Assembly (NCBI RefSeq): GCF_015500075.1
Contig: NZ_CP045496.1
Coordinates: forward strand, 5,528,001 to 5,592,000
Direction: 5' to 3'
Length of the DNA: 64,000 nt
DNA from: Mesorhizobium sp. INR15
GTDB taxonomy: Bacteria; Pseudomonadota; Alphaproteobacteria; Rhizobiales; Rhizobiaceae
In this document: positions 1-7,151 of the stretch, in pieces
Numbering within the stretch: the first letter of the stretch is position 1
How the letters are laid out: every line of letters starts with the position of its first letter
Made by a program: the position numbers and the translations under genes
The notes under the pieces: generated by a model
Database searches by the model: none
The model's input: the letters and a program-made list of their open reading frames with translations, nothing else
What the model was told of the DNA's origin: nothing

Positions 1-973
1 AGCCCATGAGCGCGCCACCGGGGAAAGACAGTTTCGGCACCGATTGCCAGCCGCCCTCGGTGATGGCGCGCGCGCCATAACCCAGCCGCTTGGCACCCTC
101 GAACGTGCCTGATATGGCCGGATGGGTCTTGAAGCGCTGGAATTCCTCGAAAGGCGACAGATAAGGGTTCTTGTAGTTGAGGTGCAGGACGAAGCCGACC
201 GCGACCTGATTGTCCTCGAGATGATAGAGGAAGGAGCCGCCACCGGTTTTCATGTCGAGCGGCCAGCCGAACGAATGCTGAACCAGGCCCAGCCGGTGGT
301 TCTCCGGCTTGACCTGCCAGAGTTCCTTGAGCCCGATGCCGAACTTGGCCGGCTCGCGACCGTCGGAAAGCTTGTACCTGGCCATCAATTGCTTGGCGAG
401 CGAACCCCGCGCGCCCTCGCCGATCAGCACATATTTGCCCATCAGCGCCATGCCGGGCGCGAAGCCGGGCCCATGCGAGCCATCCTTTTCGACGCCCATG
501 TCCCCGGTGACGACGCCGGTGACAGCACCCTCATCATTGAAGAGCAGGCCAGCGGCTGCGAAGCCCGGATAGATTTCGACACCAAGCGCCTCGGCCTTGG
601 TCGCCAGCCAGCGGCAGACATTGCCCAGCGAGACGATGTAGTTGCCATGATTGTTCATCAGCGGCGGCATCAGAAAATTGGGCAGACGGACCGAGCCTGC
701 CGGCCCCAGTACCAGGAAATGATCCGCGGTGACCGGGGTCTTGAAGGGGTGGCCTTCCTCATCGCGCCAGCCAGGCAAGAGCCGGTCGATGCCGATCGGG
801 TCGACAACGGCGCCGGACAGGATATGGGCGCCAACCTCACCGCCCTTTTCGAGCACGACGACCGAGAGCTCGGGATTGACCTGCTTGAGGCGGATGGCGG
901 CGGCAAGGCCGGCCGGGCCGGCGCCAACGATAACCACGTCGAATTCCATGCTTTCGCGTTCGATATCGCTCAT
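1..973 (-). CDS. Electron transfer flavoprotein-ubiquinone oxidoreductase (partial, 3' end outside window)
   Basis: Passes electrons from reduced ETF (fatty-acid and amino-acid dehydrogenases) to ubiquinone at the inner membrane. Only the N-terminal 324 codons or so of a family usually near 550 residues lie here; the C-terminal 4Fe-4S part is cut off by the left edge. The start ATG at 973 opens MSDIERESMEFDVVIVGAGP, which contains the FAD dinucleotide-binding GxGxxG at about residues 16-21, followed by a family-typical SGAVVDP stretch near residue 60. A second in-frame ATG eight codons later is possible. The reading frame is open across the visible segment. The call rests on the overall sequence and not only on the FAD motif. 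The gene upstream on the plus strand diverges from it, so the two share the 220-base gap. Confidence 0.88.
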   Translation of the reverse strand, partial: MSDIERESMEFDVVIVGAGPAGLAAAIRLKQVNPELSVVVLEKGGEVGAHILSGAVVDPIGIDRLLPGWRDEEGHPFKTPVTADHFLVLGPAGSVRLPNFLMPPLMNNHGNYIVSLGNVCRWLATKAEALGVEIYPGFAAAGLLFNDEGAVTGVVTGDMGVEKDGSHGPGFAPGMALMGKYVLIGEGARGSLAKQLMARYKLSDGREPAKFGIGLKELWQVKPENHRLGLVQHSFGWPLDMKTGGGSFLYHLEDNQVAVGFVLHLNYKNPYLSPFEEFQRFKTHPAISGTFEGAKRLGYGARAITEGGWQSVPKLSFPGGALMG

Positions 974-1192
974 CAACCCCTCCGCACTGGCTTGTCGCTA
1001 TCGCGCATCTTGCTGGCTCCTGCGCTGCATAGCGCATCAAGTCGCGACAGGAAACCGGCGCGAACGTGACAATGCTGTTTTGGCCAAAAAGTCGCGCACC
1101 GCGCACCATTAAGAGCAGGTTTCGGGCGAAGGCGCGCGGCTGTTACGTTTTTGGATTGTTCGACGGCTTGCTTATCGGCCATACTTCGCGCC

Positions 1193-1837
1193 ATGCGCAT
1201 TCCTGGGCCTGCCGGCTTTTCATCGACGCGCTTTTTTTCGACGCTCGGCCGAGTCCGCCGGGCGCCTCTCATGGCTCTTTTACTGCTGACGCCATTTCAG
1301 GCTCACGCCGACGAGGTGAAAGTCTGGGCGACCGGAGCCTACTCCTTCTCCGACGAACTCGGCGGTTTCCGGATCACCGGGGCTTCCGGCATAGGCACGA
1401 AAGAGGATCCTTTCGTTATCTCCGAAGAGCTGAATTCGGCGACGCCGGTGACCTTGACCATGCGCACCACGAAACCGATCCAACCCTTCGGGCCCGCCGG
1501 AGAGTTCGCCAATGGCGTCATGTACATGCACCTCAATGTGCTCAACAACAGCGGTCAAGCCTGGATCGAATTCCAGTTCGAGCTTCAGGAGATTCTCAAT
1601 CAGCCGAGCGTGTTCGGTGACGGATTTTCGTTCGACCAGCGCAACAAGACGCCGGACAATATCCGGTCGAGCAATTTCGCCGACTTTGATCGTGAATTCG
1701 AACCCTATGACCGGCTGCTGTTCCGCAATGGCAAGGTGGATCCGCTCAAGACGGCCAGTTTCGAATTCCTGATGACCGATTATACGCCGCGATGGACCTT
1801 CTATCTGGTGCAGGACCCCCGCATACCGACGGGCTGA
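1193..1837 (+). CDS. Secreted protein of unknown function
   Basis: I do not recognise a family. The ATG at 1193 gives about 214 residues. The N-terminus is basic (MRIPGPAG...), then a hydrophobic run ALLLLTPF ends in AHADE, a good signal-peptidase I site (AHA then DE). A later ATG at 1271 would keep only a short hydrophobic run. The mature part is rich in acidic and aromatic residues and has no cysteine pairs or obvious catalytic motif. It ends 37 bases before the uracil-DNA glycosylase start, so it may be cotranscribed with it. Likely periplasmic or extracellular by inference from the signal peptide only. Confidence 0.6.
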   Translation: MRIPGPAGFSSTRFFSTLGRVRRAPLMALLLLTPFQAHADEVKVWATGAYSFSDELGGFRITGASGIGTKEDPFVISEELNSATPVTLTMRTTKPIQPFGPAGEFANGVMYMHLNVLNNSGQAWIEFQFELQEILNQPSVFGDGFSFDQRNKTPDNIRSSNFADFDREFEPYDRLLFRNGKVDPLKTASFEFLMTDYTPRWTFYLVQDPRIPTG

Positions 1838-1874
1838 ACTTGCAAATTGCCGCCACGCGGATGAATGTGCCGGC

Positions 1875-2747
1875 ATGAATGCGGCCGCCCCAACCAACCG
1901 ACCTGACCTCGCCGACCTGCTGGCCTTCTATGCCAGCGTCGGCGTTGATGACGCGCTCGAAGACGAGCCGGTAAACCGCTTTGCCGAGGCGGCGCAAAGG
2001 CCAGTTGAACGCGCAACCGCCACACCTCCCGCGCGCGAAAGCACCCAGCAGCCCCCGTCAACACCGCCGCGGCCAGATATGAGCCGGTTGCCGGACGCAC
2101 CGCCGGCACGCGCGCCTGCCGCCACGGCGGTGCCCGACGAAGCGCAGGCAGCGCTTGCGCGCCAATTGGCGGCGACCGCGTCGACGCTGGATGAACTTCG
2201 CCAGCACATGGCGGCCTTCGATGGCTGCAATCTGAAATCCACGGCCAAGAATCTGGTCTTCGCCGACGGCAACCCGAACGCCGCCGTCATGCTGGTCGGC
2301 GAGGCGCCAGGCCGCGACGAGGATATCGAGGGCCTGCCCTTCGTTGGCCGCTCCGGACGGTTGCTCGACCGCATGCTGGCGGCGATCGGGCTAGACCGGA
2401 CTTCGGTCTATATCGCCAATGTGATTCCGTGGCGCCCGCCGGGCAACCGCACGCCGACACCACACGAAACCGAGATCTGCCGGCCGTTCATCGAACGGCA
2501 GATCGAACTGGTCAATCCAAAGGTGCTGATCAATCTCGGCGGCCCTTCGGCCAAGACCTTGCTCAATACCACCGAAGGCATCTTGCGGCTGCGCGGCAAC
2601 TGGCGTGCGCACACCACCGCTTCCGGCATTGCCATCCCGGCGATGCCGACCCTGCATCCCGCCTATCTCCTGAGAACACCCGCGCACAAGAAGCTGGCTT
2701 GGCGGGATTTTCTCGAAGTGAAGACGAAACTGCGGTCGCTGAACTGA
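1875..2747 (+). CDS. Uracil-DNA glycosylase, family 4-like, with incomplete Fe-S cysteine set
   Basis: Removes uracil from DNA to start base-excision repair. The 290-residue protein has an Ala/Pro-rich N-terminal extension of about 100 residues, then the glycosylase core: GEAPGRDED followed by PFVGRSGRLLDRML (motif A region), NVIPWRPPGNRTP in the middle, and PTLHPAYLL near the end, the usual C-terminal His motif. Classical family-4 enzymes bind a 4Fe-4S cluster through four cysteines. By alignment with the typical CxxC ... KCRPPGN ... C pattern, only C118 and C202 are present; the first position is Phe and the third is Trp. The cluster is therefore probably absent or altered. This Trp variant is, from memory, usual among alphaproteobacterial homologues. 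The ATG at 1875 is the first in frame. Confidence 0.85.
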   Translation: MNAAAPTNRPDLADLLAFYASVGVDDALEDEPVNRFAEAAQRPVERATATPPARESTQQPPSTPPRPDMSRLPDAPPARAPAATAVPDEAQAALARQLAATASTLDELRQHMAAFDGCNLKSTAKNLVFADGNPNAAVMLVGEAPGRDEDIEGLPFVGRSGRLLDRMLAAIGLDRTSVYIANVIPWRPPGNRTPTPHETEICRPFIERQIELVNPKVLINLGGPSAKTLLNTTEGILRLRGNWRAHTTASGIAIPAMPTLHPAYLLRTPAHKKLAWRDFLEVKTKLRSLN

Positions 2748-2816
2748 AGGTCACGAAGTCTGGGGATTACCTTCGAGGTAATGGAAATACGGCGCGGTCC
2801 GGCATAGTTTGCCGCC

Positions 2817-3632
2817 ATGACAACAGCCCAGACTTCCGCCGGCAGCCTCATTCGCGAATGGCGCACGCGCCGGCGAATGAGCCAGCTCGATCTCGCCATG
2901 GAAGCCGATATCTCGCAGCGGCATCTCTCCTTCGTCGAAAGCGGCCGCTCGGCCCCGTCGCGCGACATGGTGCTGCATCTGGCCGAACAGCTGGAAATAC
3001 CGCTTCGGCAACGCAACCAGCTGCTCCTGGCAGCCGGCTTTGCGCCCAGTTTCGGCGAGCGGCAGCTCACCGACGCGTCCCTGGCGCCGGCGATGGCGGC
3101 GGTCGAGATCGTGCTCAAGGGCCACGAGCCGTTCCCGGCTCTGGCCGTCGACCGGCACTGGAACCTGGTTGCGGCCAATGCGGCCATAGGCCCTTTCCTC
3201 GCCAATGTCGTTGAAGCCTCGTTGCTGACGCCGCCGGTCAACGTGCTTCGTCTCAGCCTGCATCCGGGCGGCGTGGCGCCGCGCATCGTCAATCTGGCCG
3301 AATGGCGCGCACACCTGCTCGACCGGCTGAAACGCCAGAATGACGCGACTGGCGACCCTGTACTCGTCGAGCTGGAACGCGAATTGAGGACCTATCCATC
3401 AGGCCTGAAAGGCAACCGGCCCGTGCCGGTCGAGCCGAACGCGATCGTGCATCCGCTGCGGCTGGCGCATGGCGACGCGGTGCTTTCCTTCATCAGCACC
3501 ATTACCGTTTTTGGAACACCGCTCGACGTGACACTTTCGGAACTGGCGATCGAATCGTTCTTCCCAGCCGACGAGCAGACCGGCGCCGCGCTGACGCGGC
3601 TAGCAAGAGACCGGGCGGCGAAGGCGCCGTAG
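2817..3632 (+). CDS. XRE-family helix-turn-helix regulator with MmyB-like ligand-binding domain
   Basis: Probable DNA-binding regulator. Residues about 10-65 form an HTH_3 domain (LIREWRTRRRMSQLDLAMEA, then ISQRHLSFVESGR). The remaining 200 residues resemble the MmyB-like C-terminal domain, with features such as ALAVDRHWNLVAAN and NVLRLSLHPGG. In this family that domain is thought to bind a small hydrophobic ligand; no ligand can be read from the sequence. It stands alone, 69 bases after the glycosylase gene, and converges on the EamA transporter gene across a short hairpin-containing gap. Confidence 0.85.
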   Translation: MTTAQTSAGSLIREWRTRRRMSQLDLAMEADISQRHLSFVESGRSAPSRDMVLHLAEQLEIPLRQRNQLLLAAGFAPSFGERQLTDASLAPAMAAVEIVLKGHEPFPALAVDRHWNLVAANAAIGPFLANVVEASLLTPPVNVLRLSLHPGGVAPRIVNLAEWRAHLLDRLKRQNDATGDPVLVELERELRTYPSGLKGNRPVPVEPNAIVHPLRLAHGDAVLSFISTITVFGTPLDVTLSELAIESFFPADEQTGAALTRLARDRAAKAP

Positions 3633-3674
3633 GCGCGGACCGGCCCTTCGCTATCGCTTCGGGCGTTCGTCGCT

Positions 3675-3700
3675 CGGAAAGCCAAGCAATTGGCTTTCCG
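3675..3700. terminator. Hairpin between convergent genes
   Basis: A perfect 10-bp stem (CGGAAAGCCA with TGGCTTTCCG) and a 6-base loop sit in the gap between the convergent XRE and EamA genes. There is no clear T-run on either side, so this is a possible bidirectional stop or mRNA 3'-end structure, not a canonical terminator. Confidence 0.35.
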
Positions 3701-3721
3701 TCCGCTGGCGCGGACCGCTCC

Positions 3722-4696
3722 TCACCCTTGCGGCGAGGCCACCTTTCGGGTGCGGGTGCGCTCGAGCCCCAACTGGCGTTCGCGCCAGATGATGAAGAGC
3801 CCGGCGGCAACGACGATCAGTCCGCCGACCAGCATGTTCGGTGTCGCGATATCGCCGAAGACCAGATAGCCGACGAGCACGCCTAGGATCATCGACGTGT
3901 ATTCGAAGGGCGCGACCACCGAGGCTTCGGCATGGCGGTAGGCCGCCGTCATCAGGATCTGCGCCAGTCCGCCGCAAAAGCCTGATGCAACCAGTAAACC
4001 AGCCTGCAGCGGCGTCAGCGCCTGCCAGCCGAAAGGCAGCGTCAACAGCGCCATGACGCTCGCCGTCGCCGAAAACCACAACACGATTGTCGCCGTCCTT
4101 TCGGTCTGGACGAGGTTGCGTACGAGCAGGATGGCATTGGCGGAGATCGCCGCCGAGACCAATGCGGCTATGACGCCGAGCACTTCCTGGTCACCGAGTG
4201 CCGCGCCTGAGCGGAGCAGCGTCAGTTCCGGCCAGGAGATGATCAGCACCCCAAAAAGGCCAACGGCGACAGCGCTCCAGCGGTAGATGTGGATGGCCTC
4301 GCCAAGGAAGATCGCGCTGAAGACCACCACCAGCAGCGGCTGCGCATAATTCAGCGTGATCGCCTCCGGCAGCGGCAGCCGTGTCAGCGCGAAGAAAGTG
4401 AGCCCCATGCCGCAGACACCGACGAGGCCGCGCGCGATGTGGCTGAGCGGGCGCCTTGTCGAGAATGCGGTGGCGAGTTTGCCACGGTAGGCCAGAAAAG
4501 CGATGATCGGGAAGATGGCGAAGAACGAGCGGAAGAAGGCGATCTGCCCGACCGGCAGCGTGCCGGCCGCCTTGATACAGGAAGACATGCCGACAAAGAC
4601 CGCCACCGAAACGATCTTCAGCATGATCCCGGTCAAGACGCGGCCAGGATGATCCGACAGTTTTTCGGCCGCCTCGCCCCCCGGCCCTGATGTCAC
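3722..4696 (-). CDS. EamA/DMT-family permease
   Basis: Inner-membrane transporter of the drug/metabolite superfamily. About 324 residues with ten predicted hydrophobic helices in two repeats. Helix-forming segments include IVSVAVFVGMSSCIKAAG near the start and VGGLIVVAAGLFIIW near the end. I chose the GTG at 4696 because it overlaps the TGA of the upstream molybdoenzyme gene in a GTGA tetranucleotide, which suggests translational coupling. A TTG at 4726 and an ATG at 4624 are alternatives; the latter would leave MLKIV directly before helix 1. The substrate is unknown; the EamA family exports amino acids, metabolites or drugs. The coupling hints that expression is tied to the upstream enzyme. 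Confidence 0.85.
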   Translation of the reverse strand: MTSGPGGEAAEKLSDHPGRVLTGIMLKIVSVAVFVGMSSCIKAAGTLPVGQIAFFRSFFAIFPIIAFLAYRGKLATAFSTRRPLSHIARGLVGVCGMGLTFFALTRLPLPEAITLNYAQPLLVVVFSAIFLGEAIHIYRWSAVAVGLFGVLIISWPELTLLRSGAALGDQEVLGVIAALVSAAISANAILLVRNLVQTERTATIVLWFSATASVMALLTLPFGWQALTPLQAGLLVASGFCGGLAQILMTAAYRHAEASVVAPFEYTSMILGVLVGYLVFGDIATPNMLVGGLIVVAAGLFIIWRERQLGLERTRTRKVASPQG

Positions 4697-6999
4697 TTTG
4701 CCGCTGCTTCCTGGATCGTTGCCCAAATCCGCGACGGCGTCGCGGGCATCTCGATGTGTTTGACGCCGTAGGCGCGATACAACGCATCGGTAACCGCATT
4801 GAGCGCCGCCGGTGTCGAGCCGATGGTCCCGGCCTCACCTGCCCCCTTTATGCCAAGGGCATTGGTGATAGAGGGCACATTACGCGTCTCGAAATGGAAG
4901 AACGGGAAATTGTCGGCGCGCGGCATGGCATAGTCCATGAAGCTCGCCGTCAGAAGCTGTCCGTCCTCGCTGTAGATCGTGTCTTCTGTCAGCGCCTGGC
5001 CGATGCCTTGCACCACGCCGCCATGCACCTGGCCGGCAAGCAGGACCGGGTTCACCGTGACGCCGAAATCGTCGACGATGGTGTAGCGCACAATGTCGGT
5101 CGCACCCGTGTCGGGATCGATCTCGACCTCGCATATATGGGTGCCGTTCGGGTAGGTGCACTCATCCTGCACGAACTCGCCGAACCCCTTGAGATCGTCG
5201 GGGTTCTTCGCGGCCTTGGCGATGCTTGAAAAATCAATCGCGCGGTCGGTGCCGACAATGCGGGCAACGCCGTTCGACAGCTCGATGTCGCCGGCGGAAG
5301 CCTCCAGTTCGTCGGCGGCGATGCGCTTGATCTTGTTGGCCAGATCCTCGCCCGCGCGCGACGCCGATACGCCGCCCAGCGGAATGGAGCGCGAGCCGCC
5401 GGTGCCGCCGCCGGCTTTCAATTCATCGGTATCGCCCTGGCGGACATGGATCCTGTCGATGTCCAGATTGAGCTTTTCCGAGAGGAATTGCGCGTAGGCG
5501 GTGGCGTGCCCCTGCCCGTTGGTCTGGGTGCCGATCTTCAATGTCACGGTGCCATCGCCGTTCAGTTCGACAAACGCCGGCTCCGAGCCAGGAAAGGCAC
5601 AGGCCTCGATATAGGTAGCCATGCCGATGCCGCGGATTTTTCCGCTCGCCTTCGACTGCGCCAGCCGTGCCGGAAACGCCTTCCATTCGGACTGCTCGAT
5701 GGCACGGTCCATATGGCCTTCGAATTCGCCATTGTCGTAGAGGCGGCCAGTCTGGGTGCGGTAGGGAAACTGCTCGGGCCGGATGAAGTTGCGCCGGCGG
5801 ATCTCGTCGACGGACAGGCCAAGGTCATGGGCGCAGGCATCGACCAGCTTTTCCAGCAGGAAAGCCGCTTCCGGGCGGCCCGCGCCACGATAGGCATCGA
5901 CCGGACAGGTGTTGGTGTAGAGGCCGGTTACCGAGACATCCAGCGCCTTGATGTCATAGACGCCGGTCGACATGGTGACGCCGATATAGGGGATGAACGG
6001 ACCATATTGCGAGATATAAGCGCCGATGTTGGCGAGCAGGTCGACCTTCATGCCAAGGAAGCGGCCGTCCTTGTCCAGCGCCATTTCGGCCGTCACCGCA
6101 TTGTCGCGGCCTTGCGCATCGGTCAGGAAATGCTCGGTGCGGTCGCCAGCCCATTTTACCGGACGGCCCAGGCGCTTTGCCGCCTCGAGCACCAGCGGGT
6201 ATTCGCGATAGACGAAGCTTTTCGGCCCAAAACCGCCACCGACATCGGGAGTTATGACGCGCACCTGGTCCTTCTTGATCTTGAACAGGCTGGCCAGGAT
6301 GTACTGCATGGAGTGCACGCCCTGCGAGCCCGTAGTGAGCACAAAGCGGTTCTCTTGCGTATTCCACTCGCCGATCGCCGAGCGCGGCTCCATGTAGTTG
6401 CAGACCAGGCGATTGTTGATGAATTCGATGCGGGTGACGTGAGCTGCCTTGGCAAAGGCCTTCCCGGTCCTGGCCCTGTCACCCATGTGATAGGTAAAGG
6501 CACGGTTGGAGCCGAGTTCCGGCCAGACCAGCGGTGTGCCTTCGGCAAGCGCCGTCGCGGTGCCGGAAGCCGCGTCCTCGCCATCATAGTCGACATCGAT
6601 CAGTTCGGCCGCATCCTGCGCCAATGCGCGGCTGTCGGCGACGACGAAGGCAACGGCATCACCGACATAGTTGACGCGGTCGCGGCACAGGATCGGAATG
6701 TCGCGGGTCGGCGCTTTGGTGCCGTCCGGCTGCGCCTGCATCACGCCTGACTTCAGGTCGCCGAGATGGGCGAGGTCCTTGCCGGTCAGCACGAGATGCA
6801 CGCCGGGCGCGCTCATGGCTGCTTCGGTTGAACCGATTGTAAAACTTGCCTTGGCCACAGGCGAGCGCAAGACATAGCCATGCAGGACGCCCTCCGGCTG
6901 GATGTCATCGGTATAGCGGCCCTGCCCCTGGATGAAGGCGGCATCCTCACGCCGTAGCACGGAGGCGCCCATCCCGAATTTCGGTGTGATGACGGTCAT
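4693..6999 (-). CDS. Xanthine dehydrogenase/CO dehydrogenase-type molybdopterin large subunit (CoxL-like, form II)
   Basis: Molybdenum-cytosine-dinucleotide hydroxylase large subunit of 768 residues, normal for the family. The N-terminal ald_Xan_dh domain begins GMGASVLRREDAAFIQGQGR. The active-site loop reads AYRGAGR at residues 369-375, the form II signature and not the AYxCSFR of true form I CO dehydrogenase. The C-terminal GAGEAGTIG carries the expected catalytic Glu at 722. The glycine-rich GGGFGPK segment is also present. Substrate is therefore uncertain; CO as main substrate is not supported. No FAD-binding medium or 2Fe-2S small subunit lies beside it, which is unusual because these enzymes normally work as three-subunit complexes. 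The partners may be encoded elsewhere. Confidence 0.88.
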   Translation of the reverse strand: MTVITPKFGMGASVLRREDAAFIQGQGRYTDDIQPEGVLHGYVLRSPVAKASFTIGSTEAAMSAPGVHLVLTGKDLAHLGDLKSGVMQAQPDGTKAPTRDIPILCRDRVNYVGDAVAFVVADSRALAQDAAELIDVDYDGEDAASGTATALAEGTPLVWPELGSNRAFTYHMGDRARTGKAFAKAAHVTRIEFINNRLVCNYMEPRSAIGEWNTQENRFVLTTGSQGVHSMQYILASLFKIKKDQVRVITPDVGGGFGPKSFVYREYPLVLEAAKRLGRPVKWAGDRTEHFLTDAQGRDNAVTAEMALDKDGRFLGMKVDLLANIGAYISQYGPFIPYIGVTMSTGVYDIKALDVSVTGLYTNTCPVDAYRGAGRPEAAFLLEKLVDACAHDLGLSVDEIRRRNFIRPEQFPYRTQTGRLYDNGEFEGHMDRAIEQSEWKAFPARLAQSKASGKIRGIGMATYIEACAFPGSEPAFVELNGDGTVTLKIGTQTNGQGHATAYAQFLSEKLNLDIDRIHVRQGDTDELKAGGGTGGSRSIPLGGVSASRAGEDLANKIKRIAADELEASAGDIELSNGVARIVGTDRAIDFSSIAKAAKNPDDLKGFGEFVQDECTYPNGTHICEVEIDPDTGATDIVRYTIVDDFGVTVNPVLLAGQVHGGVVQGIGQALTEDTIYSEDGQLLTASFMDYAMPRADNFPFFHFETRNVPSITNALGIKGAGEAGTIGSTPAALNAVTDALYRAYGVKHIEMPATPSRIWATIQEAAAK

Positions 7000-7151
7000 G
7001 AATGCCTCGCGGTAGCAGGGGGGTGAACGCCTGAAATAGGCAACGGTCCAGTTTTGTCGAGGGGCGCTTTCGTGTAAAGAGCGCCGACTTCAGTTTTTTC
7101 AGCCAGGTAACCTAACCCGCTATCGCGGAAATTGACAGGAAAAGCCACGGA

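Noticed and set aside
5446..6750. 434-codon plus-strand ORF over the CoxL-like gene
   Set aside because: Antisense shadow; the minus strand carries AYRGAGR and GAGEAGTIG motifs in a full-length enzyme.
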